This document shows positions 10,117-20,358 of a DNA stretch of 64,000 nucleotides, in pieces (position 1 is the stretch's first letter; each line of letters starts with the position of its first letter). The translations under genes were made by a program, and so were the position numbers. The DNA is from an uncultured Collinsella sp. Its GTDB lineage: Bacteria; Actinomycetota; Coriobacteriia; Coriobacteriales; Coriobacteriaceae. The notes beneath the pieces were generated by a model. The model worked only from the letters and a program-made list of their open reading frames with translations, did not search any database and was not told the origin of the DNA. The stretch covers positions 1 to 64,000 of the forward strand of contig USAJ01000003.1 in the NCBI GenBank assembly GCA_900552685.1, given 5' to 3'.

Positions 10117-12996
10117 ATGTCTGATTCTTCTATCGTTATTCGCGGCGCTCGTGAGCACAACCTCCGTGATATCGATGTTTCCATTCCGCGTGACCAACTC
10201 GTGGTCATTACCGGTCTTTCTGGCTCGGGCAAGAGTTCGCTGGCATTTGACACTATCTATGCCGAGGGCCAGCGTCGATACGTTGAGAGCCTTTCGAGCT
10301 ATGCGCGCCAGTTCTTGGGCCAGATGGACAAACCCGACTTGGATTCAATCGACGGCCTTTCGCCGGCGGTGTCGATTGACCAAAAGACGACGTCTAAAAA
10401 CCCTCGCTCGACGGTTGGCACCGTAACCGAGATTTATGACTATCTGCGCCTGCTGTTCGCCCGTGTGGGCACCCCGCACTGCCCCGAATGCGGCCGCGTC
10501 ATTGAGCGTCAGACGACCGACCAGGTTGCCGACAAGGTCTTGGCGGCGGGGGAGGGCCGCCGCGCGTTTGTGCTGGCACCGGTGGTGCGCGGGCGAAAAG
10601 GCGAGTACACCAAACTGTTTGAGGACCTTCGCGCCGAGGGCTTTAGCCGCGTGCGTGTCGACGGTGAAGTGCGCTCGCTCGACGATCCGATCGATCTGGA
10701 CAAGAAGTTCAAGCACGATATCGAGGTCGTGGTCGATCGCATCGTGATCCGTGAGAACTCTCTGGGCCGTATCGCCGAGTCTGTTGAGCAGGCGACCGCG
10801 CTGGCTCACGGCAATGTAAACGTGTACATGCTGCCCAATCGTGATGCTCCCGAGGGGACCGAGGGCGAGCTGCTGGAGTATTCGTTGGCCTTGGCGTGCC
10901 CGGAGCATGGTCACTCCATTGACGATCTTCAGCCGCGTGATTTTTCGTTCAACGCTCCCTATGGCGCATGTCCTGAGTGCGACGGCCTGGGCTTTAAGAA
11001 AACCGTTGATGCCGAGGCGCTGATCGAGGACCCCTCGAAGTCCATTGCCGACGGAGTCTTTGGTAGCCTGTTCGGCAATTCGAACTACTATCCGCAGATT
11101 TTTGCTGCGGTCTGCAAACACTTTAAGGTGAGCACCGATACGCCGTGGGAGGACTTGCCCCCTCGCGTGCGTCGTGCATTCTTGGATGGCCTGGGCGATA
11201 CGAAGATCTCGGTCGACTACCAAAAGCTCGACGGACGTCGCAGCCAGTGGGATACCAAGTTTTCGGGCGTTCGCAACATTCTGTACGAACGCTATACCGA
11301 GACGACGAACGAGAACACCAAGGCGCGCTTGGAGAAGTACATTCGCGAGGAACCGTGCTCGAGCTGCCACGGCGCTCGTTTGCGCCCTGAGATGCTCGCC
11401 GTCACCGTGGGCGGCAAGTCCATTTACGAGGTTTGTTGCCTGTCGTGCCGTGAGTCGCTCGAGTTTTTTGAGGGCCTGGAGCTCACCGAGCGCCAACAGT
11501 TTATCGGCGGGCGCATCGTCAAGGAAATCCTGGAGCGCTTGCGTTTTCTGGTCGATGTTGGACTCGACTATCTGACGCTCGATCGTGCCTCGGCGACGCT
11601 TTCTGGTGGCGAGGCGCAGCGTATTCGCCTGGCAACGCAGATCGGCGCGGGTCTCATGGGCGTGCTCTATATTCTGGATGAGCCCTCGATCGGTCTTCAT
11701 CAGCGTGACAACGAGCGCCTGATCAAGACGCTCGAGCGCCTGCGCGATATCGGCAATACCGTTATCGTCGTCGAACACGACGAGGATACAATCCGTGCCG
11801 CCGACTACGTGATCGACATGGGGCCCGGCGCCGGCGTCAACGGCGGACACGTAGTCGCGGCGGGAACGCCTGCCGATATCATGGCTTGTCCTGAGTCGAT
11901 GACGGGCGCTTATCTGACCGGCAAACGAATGATCCGGGTGCCTGATGAACGGCGCAAGCCCGGTCGTGGCTGCCTTAAAATTACGGGCGCTCGAGCCAAC
12001 AACCTCAAAAACGTTACCGCCAAGATCGAGTTTGGTACGCTTACGGTTGTTACCGGCGTGTCGGGATCGGGCAAGAGCTCCCTGGTTACCGACACCATTG
12101 CGCCTGCCCTTACGAATGCTATTCACCGTTCGACGCGCCCTGTGGGTCCGTATAAAAAAATCGAGGGCATCGAGTGTATCGATAAGGTTATTGATATCGA
12201 CCAGTCGCCGATTGGCCGCACGCCGCGTTCCAACCCTGCTACTTATATCGGCCTGTGGGATGATCTTCGCGCACTGTTTGCGAGTACGCCGGAGTCGAAG
12301 GCGCGCGGCTACTCGCCAGGTCGTTTCTCCTTTAATGTGAGTGGCGGGCGCTGTGAGGCGTGCAAGGGCGACGGACAGATCAAGATCGAGATGCACTTCC
12401 TTCCCGATATCTACGTTCCCTGCGAAGTTTGCGGCGGTAAACGCTACAACCGCGAGACACTCGAGGTCACCTATCGTGGCAAGACCATCTCGGACGTGCT
12501 CGACATGAGCGTTACCGAGGCGCTGGCCTTCTTTGGGAATATCCCGCAGATTAAGCGCAAGCTCCAGACGCTGTACGATGTAGGCTTGGGCTACGTGAGC
12601 CTGGGCCAGCCCGCCACGACGCTTTCGGGCGGCGAGGCGCAGCGTGTGAAGCTCGCCAAGGAGCTTCATCGACGCCAGACGGGCAAGACGTTCTATATTT
12701 TGGACGAGCCGACGACCGGCCTTCATTTTGAGGACGTCCGCCAGCTGCTCGATGTACTGCAGCGCTTGGTCGATGCGGGCAACACGGTGCTGGTGATTGA
12801 ACACAACCTTGATGTCATCAAGGTTGCCGACCGCCTGATCGATATGGGTCCCGAGGGCGGTAACGGCGGCGGAACCGTCGTGGTTTCGGGTACACCGGAG
12901 CAGGTTGCGGACTGTCCGCAGAGTTATACGGGCAAGTTTTTGGCGCCGTTGCTCAGGCGTGACCGGGAGCGCCAGGCTCAACTTGATGCTCAATAA
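10117..12996 (+). CDS. uvrA: UvrABC excinuclease subunit A
   Basis: Damage-recognition ATPase of nucleotide excision repair, an ABC-type dimer with two ATPase modules. The first Walker A is GLSGSGKS (33-40), followed by the [17 protein letters not shown] signature. Zinc-binding CPEC/CPEC and CSSC pairs are visible, and a second Walker A GVSGSGKS lies in the C-terminal half. Two LSGGEAQR signature motifs are present, and the C-terminal zinc finger has CEAC and CEVC. The 959-residue length is typical. I use the ATG at 10117, preceded by AGGAGG and AAGGAGC; an upstream in-frame start has no ribosome-binding site. Confidence 0.97.
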   Translation: MSDSSIVIRGAREHNLRDIDVSIPRDQLVVITGLSGSGKSSLAFDTIYAEGQRRYVESLSSYARQFLGQMDKPDLDSIDGLSPAVSIDQKTTSKNPRSTVGTVTEIYDYLRLLFARVGTPHCPECGRVIERQTTDQVADKVLAAGEGRRAFVLAPVVRGRKGEYTKLFEDLRAEGFSRVRVDGEVRSLDDPIDLDKKFKHDIEVVVDRIVIRENSLGRIAESVEQATALAHGNVNVYMLPNRDAPEGTEGELLEYSLALACPEHGHSIDDLQPRDFSFNAPYGACPECDGLGFKKTVDAEALIEDPSKSIADGVFGSLFGNSNYYPQIFAAVCKHFKVSTDTPWEDLPPRVRRAFLDGLGDTKISVDYQKLDGRRSQWDTKFSGVRNILYERYTETTNENTKARLEKYIREEPCSSCHGARLRPEMLAVTVGGKSIYEVCCLSCRESLEFFEGLELTERQQFIGGRIVKEILERLRFLVDVGLDYLTLDRASATLSGGEAQRIRLATQIGAGLMGVLYILDEPSIGLHQRDNERLIKTLERLRDIGNTVIVVEHDEDTIRAADYVIDMGPGAGVNGGHVVAAGTPADIMACPESMTGAYLTGKRMIRVPDERRKPGRGCLKITGARANNLKNVTAKIEFGTLTVVTGVSGSGKSSLVTDTIAPALTNAIHRSTRPVGPYKKIEGIECIDKVIDIDQSPIGRTPRSNPATYIGLWDDLRALFASTPESKARGYSPGRFSFNVSGGRCEACKGDGQIKIEMHFLPDIYVPCEVCGGKRYNRETLEVTYRGKTISDVLDMSVTEALAFFGNIPQIKRKLQTLYDVGLGYVSLGQPATTLSGGEAQRVKLAKELHRRQTGKTFYILDEPTTGLHFEDVRQLLDVLQRLVDAGNTVLVIEHNLDVIKVADRLIDMGPEGGNGGGTVVVSGTPEQVADCPQSYTGKFLAPLLRRDRERQAQLDAQ

Positions 12997-13016
12997 ATAG
13001 GCGATTCAGTTTATGG

Positions 13017-13047
13017 GCGCCATCGACTCCTTGTGATTCGATGGCGC
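13017..13047 (+). terminator. Probable terminator after uvrA
   Basis: GCGCCATCG (13017-13025) pairs with CGATGGCGC (13039-13047). Only a short TTGCTG follows, so termination may be weak. Confidence 0.5.
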
Positions 13048-13128
13048 TTGCTGTGCCGAAGTGACGTATGCAGCCGAATTGGACTTATACTTAATCCTTG
13101 CGTCCGAATGCGAGGGAAAGGATATGTC

Positions 13129-13629
13129 ATGGCAAAGGCTGTAAAGACGCCAAAAACCAATGCGATGCGCGAGCTGGAAAGCGCCGGCATTTCCTATGTT
13201 CTACATACGTACGAAGACGATGGCGATGAGTCGGTGGGCCTGGGGGTCGCGATTTCGGAGCAGCTTGGCGAGGAGCCCGGTCAAGGATTTAAGACTTTGG
13301 TCTGTGTGACACCGTCCAACGACTATGTCGTGTGCTGCATCCCTGTTGCCGACGAGCTCGATCTAAAGTCCGCCGCGCGTGCCGCGGGGGAGAAGTCCTT
13401 GGCCATGATGCATGTGAAGGATTTGCTTGCGGCGACTGGCTACGTTCGCGGCGGCTGCAGCCCGGTCGGTATGAAAAAACGCTACCGGACGCTCATTGAT
13501 GAGACATGTGTCCTTTGGGATACCATTTTTATTTCGGGAGGCAAGCGTGGTTATCAGCTCGAGCTTGCACCCGATGATTTAATTGCATTTTGCGGGGCGA
13601 CGGTTGCCGCGATTACGAGAGAGGACTGA
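13129..13629 (+). CDS. ybaK: YbaK-type Cys-tRNA(Pro) deacylase
   Basis: 166-residue trans-editing enzyme of the YbaK/ProX superfamily, which hydrolyses cysteinyl-tRNA(Pro) mischarged by prolyl-tRNA synthetase. The TLVC segment, the KSAARAAGEKSLAMM helix and the diagnostic GYVRGGCSPVGMKK loop are all present. The ATG at 13129 follows AAAGGA; the open frame upstream lacks a ribosome-binding site. It is separated from murJ by 3 bases, so it heads the ybaK-murJ-uvrC run. Confidence 0.9.
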   Translation: MAKAVKTPKTNAMRELESAGISYVLHTYEDDGDESVGLGVAISEQLGEEPGQGFKTLVCVTPSNDYVVCCIPVADELDLKSAARAAGEKSLAMMHVKDLLAATGYVRGGCSPVGMKKRYRTLIDETCVLWDTIFISGGKRGYQLELAPDDLIAFCGATVAAITRED

Positions 13630-13632
13630 GCG

Positions 13633-15315
13633 ATGCCGCAGGAAGAATTGAAGCGCGGAGCTCATCTTGCAAAAGAATCTGCGCCTCAGACACCCTCATC
13701 CGAAGCTTCTTCGTCGCGAGATGACACTGACGACATGGGCTCGTCGGACTACTCCACGGTTGGTCGTTCCGCCGGGCTTATGACCATCCTGACTATCGTG
13801 TCTCGCGTCACCGGTTTTATCCGCACGTGGGCAATGGCGGCCGCTATCGGCATGTCGCTACTCTCGTCCTCCTATCAGGTCGCCAACAACCTGCCCAATA
13901 TGCTCTACGAACTCGTGATGGGCGGCATGCTCGTGACGGCGTTTTTGCCCGTGTACATGGGCGTGAGGCGTGAGCAGGGTCGCGAGGCCTCAAACGAGTA
14001 CGTGGGCAACCTGCTCGGCATTCTGCTTTTGGTGCTGGGTGGCATTTCGTTGCTGGGGACCGTTTTCGCCCCGGGCTTTATCTGGACGCAATCGTTCCTT
14101 TCGGGTGACGGCGGCAGCATGGATACCGCTGCGTTCATGTTCCGTTTCTTTGCCATCCAGATTCTGTTTTATGGTTTGGGCTCGGTGTTCTCGGGCGTTC
14201 TCAACGCACACCGCGACTACTTCTGGTCGACGTTTGCTCCGGTCCTCAACAATGTGATCGTCATTGCGAGCTTTATGGGTTTTGCGCCCGTGTCCGCACA
14301 GTTTGGCGAACGTGCCGGCATCATCTTGATTGCGGCCGGTACGACCCTCGGTGTCTTTGTTCAGATGGCATGTCAGATCCCCGCGCTTGGCAAGCACGGC
14401 GTGCATCCCCATATCCATATCGACTTTAAGGACCCCGCACTGCGGCAGACGATTGCGCTCGGTATCCCGACGCTGCTCGCCACGGTGTGCATGTTTGTCT
14501 CGACTTCTATCACCAACGCTGCCGCGCTGGTGGTCCAGCCCGAGACTGGTCCTTCCGTCATCGCCTATGCGCGCCTGTGGTACACGCTGCCCTACGCGCT
14601 GATTGCCGCCTCGCTTTCGACGGCGCTCTATACCGAGCTCTCTCACGACGCGCAGGAGAAGGATTACGACAGCGTTCGCACGGGCATTTCGCGTGGCGTC
14701 GCCCAGATGCTGTTCTTCCTGATTCCGTTCGCGCTGTACCTGATTGTCTTCGCGCGTCCGCTCAACATGATCTACTGTGCTGGCAAGTTCGATGAATCCG
14801 GCGTGACGCTGGTGTCCGAGTACCTTGTCTACCTGGCGCTCTCGCTGCCGCTCTACGGCGTGGTCGTGTTGATGCAGAAGAGCTTCTCTGCCTTGCTCGA
14901 CATGAAGCCCTATAGTCGCTATTGCCTGTATTCTGCCATCGGCCAGGCCGGCTCGGTTCTGCTGTTTGGCGTTGTGCTGGGCTTCGGCATGCCGGCAATC
15001 GCGCTTTCGTATGTCGTCGACTACGTGATCTTGGTCGGTTGTTCGCTGTGGTGGCTGCGTCGTCGTCTGCGTGGCCTTCAGGTCAAATCTATCCTGCATG
15101 GCGGTTTCTTTGGCCTTTTGCTCGGTGGCCTGGGTGCTGCCGCAGGCGCCGGCGTCATGTGGGCGCTTGAGCACTTTGTCGGGGCACTTGGCGGTTCGAT
15201 TCTGATTACTCTTGGCTATGTTTGCGTTGCGGGTGTCGTCTCGCTTGCTGTTACCTTTGGCCTTGCCGTCGTCCTTAAGATGCCCGAGGTCTCGGCGCTG
15301 CTTCGTCGCAAGTAG
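13633..15315 (+). CDS. murJ: Lipid II flippase MurJ
   Basis: 560-residue MOP-superfamily membrane protein that flips the peptidoglycan precursor lipid II to the outer face of the membrane. About 45 hydrophilic, Ser-rich N-terminal residues precede some 14 hydrophobic segments. The SRVTGFIRTWAMAAAIG start and the NNLPNMLYELVMGGML segment match the family N-terminus. GAGAGGA precedes the ATG. The uvrC start codon follows its stop directly. Confidence 0.93.
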   Translation: MPQEELKRGAHLAKESAPQTPSSEASSSRDDTDDMGSSDYSTVGRSAGLMTILTIVSRVTGFIRTWAMAAAIGMSLLSSSYQVANNLPNMLYELVMGGMLVTAFLPVYMGVRREQGREASNEYVGNLLGILLLVLGGISLLGTVFAPGFIWTQSFLSGDGGSMDTAAFMFRFFAIQILFYGLGSVFSGVLNAHRDYFWSTFAPVLNNVIVIASFMGFAPVSAQFGERAGIILIAAGTTLGVFVQMACQIPALGKHGVHPHIHIDFKDPALRQTIALGIPTLLATVCMFVSTSITNAAALVVQPETGPSVIAYARLWYTLPYALIAASLSTALYTELSHDAQEKDYDSVRTGISRGVAQMLFFLIPFALYLIVFARPLNMIYCAGKFDESGVTLVSEYLVYLALSLPLYGVVVLMQKSFSALLDMKPYSRYCLYSAIGQAGSVLLFGVVLGFGMPAIALSYVVDYVILVGCSLWWLRRRLRGLQVKSILHGGFFGLLLGGLGAAAGAGVMWALEHFVGALGGSILITLGYVCVAGVVSLAVTFGLAVVLKMPEVSALLRRK

Positions 15316-17262
15316 GTGCGCGTGGCCGGTCACGACAACATTCCAACGCTTGCCGAGCAGGTTTCGCGCGTTCCCACACAGCCCGGATGCTACCTTTGGA
15401 AGGATGCCAAGGGCGATGTCATCTACGTGGGCAAGGCGAAAAACCTACGCGCCCGCATGCGTCAATACGTGACACTGCAGGATGAGCGTCAAAAGATTCC
15501 GCTGATGATGCAGCTGGTGGCGAGCTTTGACTATATCGTGGTGGAGACCGAGCATGAGGCGTTGGTGCTCGAGCGCAATTTGATTGGTCAGTACCATCCG
15601 TACTTTAACGTCGACCTCAAGGATGACAAGAGCTACCCCTTTATCGCCATTACAAAGGGCGACCTGTATCCCGCTATCAAATATACGCGTGAGCGTCATA
15701 AGCCGGGAACGCGCTATTTTGGACCCTATACCGATAGCCGTGCGGCACGTGAGACGATAGATACGCTGCGCAAGGTTATTCCCATCTGCTCCGCATCCTG
15801 TGCGGAGTGGCGTCGTTGTCGCCGTATCGTTGAGTCCCACAAGGGCGAGGAAGACATCGTCAATATGATTTGCGCGCAAAACGGGCGTCCCTGCTTTGAC
15901 TACCATGTCGGGCGCGGCCCGGGTGCGTGTGTCGGCGCGATTTCCCCGGCAGACTATGCCAAGAACGTCAAGCGTGTCGAGCGCTTTTTGTCGGGCCATC
16001 GCAAGGATGTCGTCGATGAGCTGACCTCCGAGATGACGGATGCCGCCGAGGCGCTCGACTTTGAGCGCGCGGCACGCGTCAAACGTCGTTTGGAGGTCAT
16101 CAGGGGTCTGGACGATCGTCAGCAAGTCGTTTTTCCCTCCAGTGTCGATATCGATGTCATCGGGTTCTATCGCGAGGAGACCATCTCCGCCGCTTGCGTC
16201 TTTGTCGTGCGTGAGGGCCGAACAGTTCGCACCTGCGAGTTCATTCTCGACAAGGGTCTTGATGTTGACGAGGAAGAGCTCCAGTCGGGCTTTCTTAAGC
16301 GCTATTACGACGAGACGGCTGATATTCCAGCTGAGGTCAACCTTTCCGTCGAGCTTGAGGATGCGGAGGCGCTGGGGGAATGGCTTGCGGGCAAGCGCGA
16401 GCGTTCCTGCCATCTCCATAGGCCGCAGCGTGGCGAAAAGCACCGTTTGCTCGATATGGCATCCAAAAATGCGCGCCATGCCCTCATGCGCTACATGATG
16501 CGAACGGGGTACGCTGACGACCGCACCAATCAGGCGCTCCTGGAGCTCGAAAGCGCGCTGGCGCTGCCAGCGCCGCCGATGCGTATCGAGTGCTTCGATA
16601 TCTCGACGCTGCACGGAACCTTTACCGTCGCCTCGATGGTGGTGTTTACCAACGGACGCGCCGACAAGAGCCAGTACCGTCGTTTTAAAATTCAGGCCGA
16701 ATTGGACGAGGCAAACGACTTCGTGTCGATGTCCGAGGTTTTGGGACGACGCTATGCTCCCGAGCGCATGGCCGACGAGCGCTTTGGATCGCGCCCCGAT
16801 TTGCTCGTTGTCGATGGCGGTAAGCCGCAATTGACCGCTGCGATCAAGCAACTTGAAGCTCTTGGGCTCGATATACCAGTTTGTGGCTTGGCAAAGGCCG
16901 ATGAGGAAGTTTTTGTGCCTTGGGACGAGACTCCCGTCGTGCTGCCGACCGGGTCCGCGTCGCTCTATCTAATTAAACAGGTGCGCGATGAATCGCACCG
17001 TTTTGCAATCACATTCCATCGTGAGTTGCGCGATAAAGCCATGACAGTTTCGGTACTCGATGACGTTCCAGGCGTGGGACCCACCAGAAAACGTGCCCTT
17101 ATGCGCCATTTTGGTTCGATGAAGCGTTTGCGCGCGGCGAGCGAGCAAGAGATCGCGGAAGTTCGCGGCATACCTGCCGATGTTGCCAAGGCGGTCCACG
17201 AGGCGCTCGTTGCGTGGAATGCCGAGCGCGCCGAGGCGGCGGCTGGCCATTCCGATAGCTAA
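15316..17262 (+). CDS. uvrC: UvrABC excinuclease subunit C
   Basis: Dual-incision nuclease of nucleotide excision repair, 648 residues. It has an N-terminal GIY-YIG domain (GCYLWKDAKGDVIYVGKAKN, about 18-37), a UVR domain near 230-265 that binds UvrB, the RNase H-like 5' nuclease domain (IECFDIS and LLVVDGGKPQL carry acidic residues), and a C-terminal helix-hairpin-helix pair (DDVPGVGPTRKRAL). The GTG at 15316 abuts the murJ stop; a second GTG at 15322 is an alternative. No clear ribosome-binding site is seen, so translation probably depends on coupling to murJ. Confidence 0.96.
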   Translation: MRVAGHDNIPTLAEQVSRVPTQPGCYLWKDAKGDVIYVGKAKNLRARMRQYVTLQDERQKIPLMMQLVASFDYIVVETEHEALVLERNLIGQYHPYFNVDLKDDKSYPFIAITKGDLYPAIKYTRERHKPGTRYFGPYTDSRAARETIDTLRKVIPICSASCAEWRRCRRIVESHKGEEDIVNMICAQNGRPCFDYHVGRGPGACVGAISPADYAKNVKRVERFLSGHRKDVVDELTSEMTDAAEALDFERAARVKRRLEVIRGLDDRQQVVFPSSVDIDVIGFYREETISAACVFVVREGRTVRTCEFILDKGLDVDEEELQSGFLKRYYDETADIPAEVNLSVELEDAEALGEWLAGKRERSCHLHRPQRGEKHRLLDMASKNARHALMRYMMRTGYADDRTNQALLELESALALPAPPMRIECFDISTLHGTFTVASMVVFTNGRADKSQYRRFKIQAELDEANDFVSMSEVLGRRYAPERMADERFGSRPDLLVVDGGKPQLTAAIKQLEALGLDIPVCGLAKADEEVFVPWDETPVVLPTGSASLYLIKQVRDESHRFAITFHRELRDKAMTVSVLDDVPGVGPTRKRALMRHFGSMKRLRAASEQEIAEVRGIPADVAKAVHEALVAWNAERAEAAAGHSDS

Positions 17263-17627
17263 ACACGAGCCTAAACTACTGATATACATGATTGCGTGAT
17301 TTTCAACCATTTATTTCGCCATGATTGCATGCTGGTTTCGGGTTTTATTAACGCTAAAACGTTTGACTAGTCATGGTGAACAACCTTGCTATCCTGCGGG
17401 TTGACGAAGACTGATATCTCACCTCGTCGATACATACTGTCTGGCGAATCATTTGTCAATGAATTCGGTGAACGGTAGTAAATACCGTTCAAGCGTATGT
17501 ATGTATCGGTCGCCGAGCGCGGCACCTCAGTTGGGTTCGTCGGTAGGTAAGGTATATATCGTCCGCAAGTTGCGCGGGGGCAAGTCTAGGTGCTCCCGCG
17601 CAAGATTCTCTATTGATAGGAGAAGAC
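17263..17627 (+). promoter_or_regulatory. Regulatory leader of the nan-type operon
   Basis: 365-base region without a gene. It contains a TAAAACGTTT motif (17355-17364) overlapping TTGACT (17363-17368), an extended -10 like TGCTATCCT (17387-17395), and a nested inverted repeat between 17429 and 17508. The TTGACT to TATCCT distance is 21 bases, too long for a standard promoter, so the -10 would act mainly through its TGN extension. The remaining 120 bases form an untranslated leader before a GATAGGAGA ribosome-binding site. Confidence 0.5.
17429..17508. repeat. Nested inverted repeat, candidate nan operator or RNA switch
   Basis: Outer arms CGATACATAC (17429-17438) and GTATGTATCG (17499-17508) are perfect complements. 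Inside lies a second palindrome, GAACGGTA (17470-17477) and TACCGTTC (17483-17490), with a 5-base spacer. The inner 8-5-8 palindrome has the shape of a dimeric regulator site; the whole could also fold in the mRNA leader. Confidence 0.6.
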
Positions 17628-19241
17628 ATGGCCATCATCAACAAGGGTATGTCCAGGCGTTCGTTCCTCGGCCTCACCGGCAGCGTCGCTGCTGTCGCCG
17701 GCCTTGGTCTCACTGGCTGCGGTGGCAGCTCTAGCGACGAGGGTTCCGCTTCCGGTTCCACCGATTCCGCCAACCGTGGCGGCGGCGTGATCACCGCTGG
17801 TTCCGCTTACGCTCCGTCCAGCTTCGATCCCGCCAGCACCGGCTCCGCTGTGGGCCTGGGTGCTAACTGGCACGTCGTCGAGGGCCTCTACGGCATCGAT
17901 TACCACGACTACAGCACCTTCAACGAGCTCGCCACCGACGATCCCAAGTCTGTGGACGACACCACTTTCGAGGTCACCATCCGCAAGGGCGCCAAGTTCT
18001 CCGATGGCACCGAGGTCACCGCTGACGATGTCGTTGCCTCCTACACCGCTTGCGCCGCTTCCGCTACCTATGCTCCGTTCTTCCAGCCCTTCGAGTCCAT
18101 CGAGGCCAAGGACGCCAGCACCGTGACGGTCAAGACTAAGGTCCCCAACTTCTCCCTGCTCAAGGATCGTCTGGCCATCGTCCGCGTTACCCCGGCCACC
18201 CAGACCGAGGAGGATCGCGCCAAGCAGCCGATCGGTTCCGGCCCCTGGATGTACGACTCTATCTCCGATACCGAGATCACCTTGGTTCCCAACCCCGAGT
18301 ACAACGGTGAGTATGCTGCCGAGGATAAGAAGATCCAGTACAGCATCCTGACCGACCCCACCGCTCGCGTTACCGCTCAGCAGGAGGGCTCCACGCTCGT
18401 TATGGAGCTCGTTACCGCTGACGCCGTCGACCAGCTCGAGAGCGCCGGCTGCAAGATCGATAACGTTCAGGGTTTCGGCACCCGCTTCATCATGTTCAAC
18501 GTCGCCAAGGAGCCTTGGAACAACGTCAAGGTCCGTCAGGCTGTCATGTATGCGCTCGACACCGAGAAGATGGTCAGCAACACCTTCGCCGGCCTTGCCA
18601 CCGCTGCCAGCTGCTACCTGCCCAAGAGCTTCACCAACTATCATGAGGCTTCCACGGTGTACAAGACCGACGCCAAGAAGGCTAAGAAGCTCATCGAGGA
18701 GTCTGGCATCACCCCGGGTGCCATCACCCTGCGCACCACCGATAACGAGCAGATTAAGGGCATGGCCGCCCAGGTCAAGAACGACCTCGACGCTCTCGGC
18801 TTCGATGTGACCATCCAGACCGATACCTCGCCGGCCACCTACGCTGCCATCGACGGCGGCGAGGCCTACGATATCCTCCTTGCCCCTGGCGATCCTTCTT
18901 GCTTCGGCGCCGACCCTGACCTGCTGCTCAACTGGTGGTACGGCGACAACGTCTGGATGCAGACCCGTTGCCCGTGGAAGGAGTCCGCTGAGTGGCAGAA
19001 GCTCCACGGTCTCATGGACGAGGCTCTTGCCGCCGAGGGCGACGAGCAGCAGAAGAAGTGGAACGAGTGCTTCGACATCATTGCCGACAACGCCGTTCTG
19101 TACCCTGTTGTCCACGTCAAGACCGTCTCCGCTTTCTGGGACGATCCGTCCACTGCGCCCAACGGCGAGGCCCTCGATGGCTTCAAGGGCATCGGCACGA
19201 CGAGCATGTCCTTCAGGGGCGTTGCGACCGTCAAGGCGTAA
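17628..19241 (+). CDS. PepT-type ABC transporter substrate-binding lipoprotein, likely for sialic acid
   Basis: 537-residue family-5 (OppA/DppA/NikA-type) solute-binding lipoprotein that would capture substrate outside the membrane. The N-terminus has a twin-arginine-like SRRSFLGLTG followed by a hydrophobic segment and lipobox LTGC (lipidated Cys near residue 31). A Ser/Gly-rich linker precedes the binding domain. It heads an operon with a permease, a fused permease-ATPase, an ATPase and nan-type catabolic genes. That is the order of the SatABCD sialic-acid transporter as I recall it from Haemophilus ducreyi, so sialic acid is the inferred ligand. Codon choice is as strongly biased as in gap and pgk, implying high expression. 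The start is fixed by GATAGGAGA. Confidence 0.82.
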   Translation: MAIINKGMSRRSFLGLTGSVAAVAGLGLTGCGGSSSDEGSASGSTDSANRGGGVITAGSAYAPSSFDPASTGSAVGLGANWHVVEGLYGIDYHDYSTFNELATDDPKSVDDTTFEVTIRKGAKFSDGTEVTADDVVASYTACAASATYAPFFQPFESIEAKDASTVTVKTKVPNFSLLKDRLAIVRVTPATQTEEDRAKQPIGSGPWMYDSISDTEITLVPNPEYNGEYAAEDKKIQYSILTDPTARVTAQQEGSTLVMELVTADAVDQLESAGCKIDNVQGFGTRFIMFNVAKEPWNNVKVRQAVMYALDTEKMVSNTFAGLATAASCYLPKSFTNYHEASTVYKTDAKKAKKLIEESGITPGAITLRTTDNEQIKGMAAQVKNDLDALGFDVTIQTDTSPATYAAIDGGEAYDILLAPGDPSCFGADPDLLLNWWYGDNVWMQTRCPWKESAEWQKLHGLMDEALAAEGDEQQKKWNECFDIIADNAVLYPVVHVKTVSAFWDDPSTAPNGEALDGFKGIGTTSMSFRGVATVKA

Positions 19242-19303
19242 GACTCGCTTGAGTCTGTATGCAGGATGTCGGTCGTTGGGACCGTATCCTCATAGTTGAA
19301 ACA

Positions 19304-19337
19304 AAGACCCGGGCGGCAACGATGTCGCTCGGGTCTT
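19304..19337 (+). terminator. Intercistronic hairpin between binding protein and permeases
   Basis: AAGACCCG (19304-19311) pairs with CGGGTCTT (19330-19337). No T run follows. It probably attenuates transcription into the permease genes or protects the upstream binding-protein mRNA. Confidence 0.55.
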
Positions 19338-19398
19338 GTAATGAGTATCCGTACTCATATACCAGTTGGTCCTACCGACAAAAGAAAGGGGAGAGAAC

Positions 19399-20355
19399 GT
19401 GAACAACTTGCTACGTTTGATTGGAAGGCGTCTTGTGGCGCTGCCGATCATGGCATTGGGCGTCACCGTCCTGGTGTTCTTCCTTATGTCGTTCTCCAAG
19501 ACCGACCCCGCCTACACGGCGTTGGGTGACGGTGCCTCGCCCGAGGCGGTTGCCGAGTACCATGAGAAGTATGGTCTGGACGACCCCTGGCCCGTGCGCT
19601 ACGTGCGCTATATGGGCGATCTGATCCATGGCGACATGGGCACCTATGGTGCTGCTCGCAACTCCGTTGCCAAGCGCATCTCCACGGCCCTGCCCGTCAC
19701 GATGCAGCTGACCTTCATCGGTCTTGCCATCGGTGCGGTCGTTTCGTTTTTGCTCGGCGTCATCGCGGCACTGTATCGTGACAAATGGCCGGACCAAGTG
19801 ATCCGCGTCTTTTCCATCGCCGGCTTGGCAACCCCGTCGTTCTGGCTTGCCGTTCTGTTGATCCTGCTGTTCTCTTCCTACCTTAAGGTGCTCCCGGCAT
19901 CGGGTGCTCTGCCTCACTTCACCACGAATCCGGTTGGCTATCTGGGACGTATGATCATGCCCGCTATCGCCTTGGCATTTCCGCTGACGGGCCAGATGAC
20001 TCGTATCGTGCGTACCGCCATGGTCGAGGAGCTCGACAAGGATTATGTCCGTATGGCTCGCGGCGCCGGCGTTCCCGAGAAGGTCGTCGTCGGCATCAAC
20101 GTTCTTCGCAATGCGCTGATCACCCCGGTCACCACCCTCGGTCTTAAGATCGGTTACCTTATGGGCGGCGCCGTCGTCATCGAGGTTATCTTCAATCTCC
20201 CCGGCATGGGCACCGCGATTCTGCAGGGCGTTCAGGGCAACGAGGCGAACCTGGTTCAGGGCGTCGTCATCGTCGTTGCTCTTGCCTTCATCATCATCAA
20301 CATCGTGGTTGACATGCTCTACCTGCTCATCAACCCGCGCATCAGGACGGTGTAG
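19399..20355 (+). CDS. ABC transporter permease (DppB/OppB type), nan operon
   Basis: 318-residue inner-membrane permease of the binding-protein-dependent transport family, with about six hydrophobic helices. The cytoplasmic EAA-type coupling loop is visible as RGAGVPEKVVVGINVLRNAL. The GTG at 19399 (MNNLLRLIGRRLVALP) is chosen because AAAGGGGAG stands in front; an open frame extends 11 codons further without a ribosome-binding site. It pairs with the permease half of the next protein. The substrate is inferred from the operon to be sialic acid. Confidence 0.88.
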   Translation: MNNLLRLIGRRLVALPIMALGVTVLVFFLMSFSKTDPAYTALGDGASPEAVAEYHEKYGLDDPWPVRYVRYMGDLIHGDMGTYGAARNSVAKRISTALPVTMQLTFIGLAIGAVVSFLLGVIAALYRDKWPDQVIRVFSIAGLATPSFWLAVLLILLFSSYLKVLPASGALPHFTTNPVGYLGRMIMPAIALAFPLTGQMTRIVRTAMVEELDKDYVRMARGAGVPEKVVVGINVLRNALITPVTTLGLKIGYLMGGAVVIEVIFNLPGMGTAILQGVQGNEANLVQGVVIVVALAFIIINIVVDMLYLLINPRIRTV

Positions 20356-20358
20356 ATT

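Noticed and set aside
10345..12993. An 882-codon minus-strand frame over uvrA
   Set aside because: Shadow of uvrA in a frame where its codon bias removes stops; repetitive low-complexity translation and no start signal.
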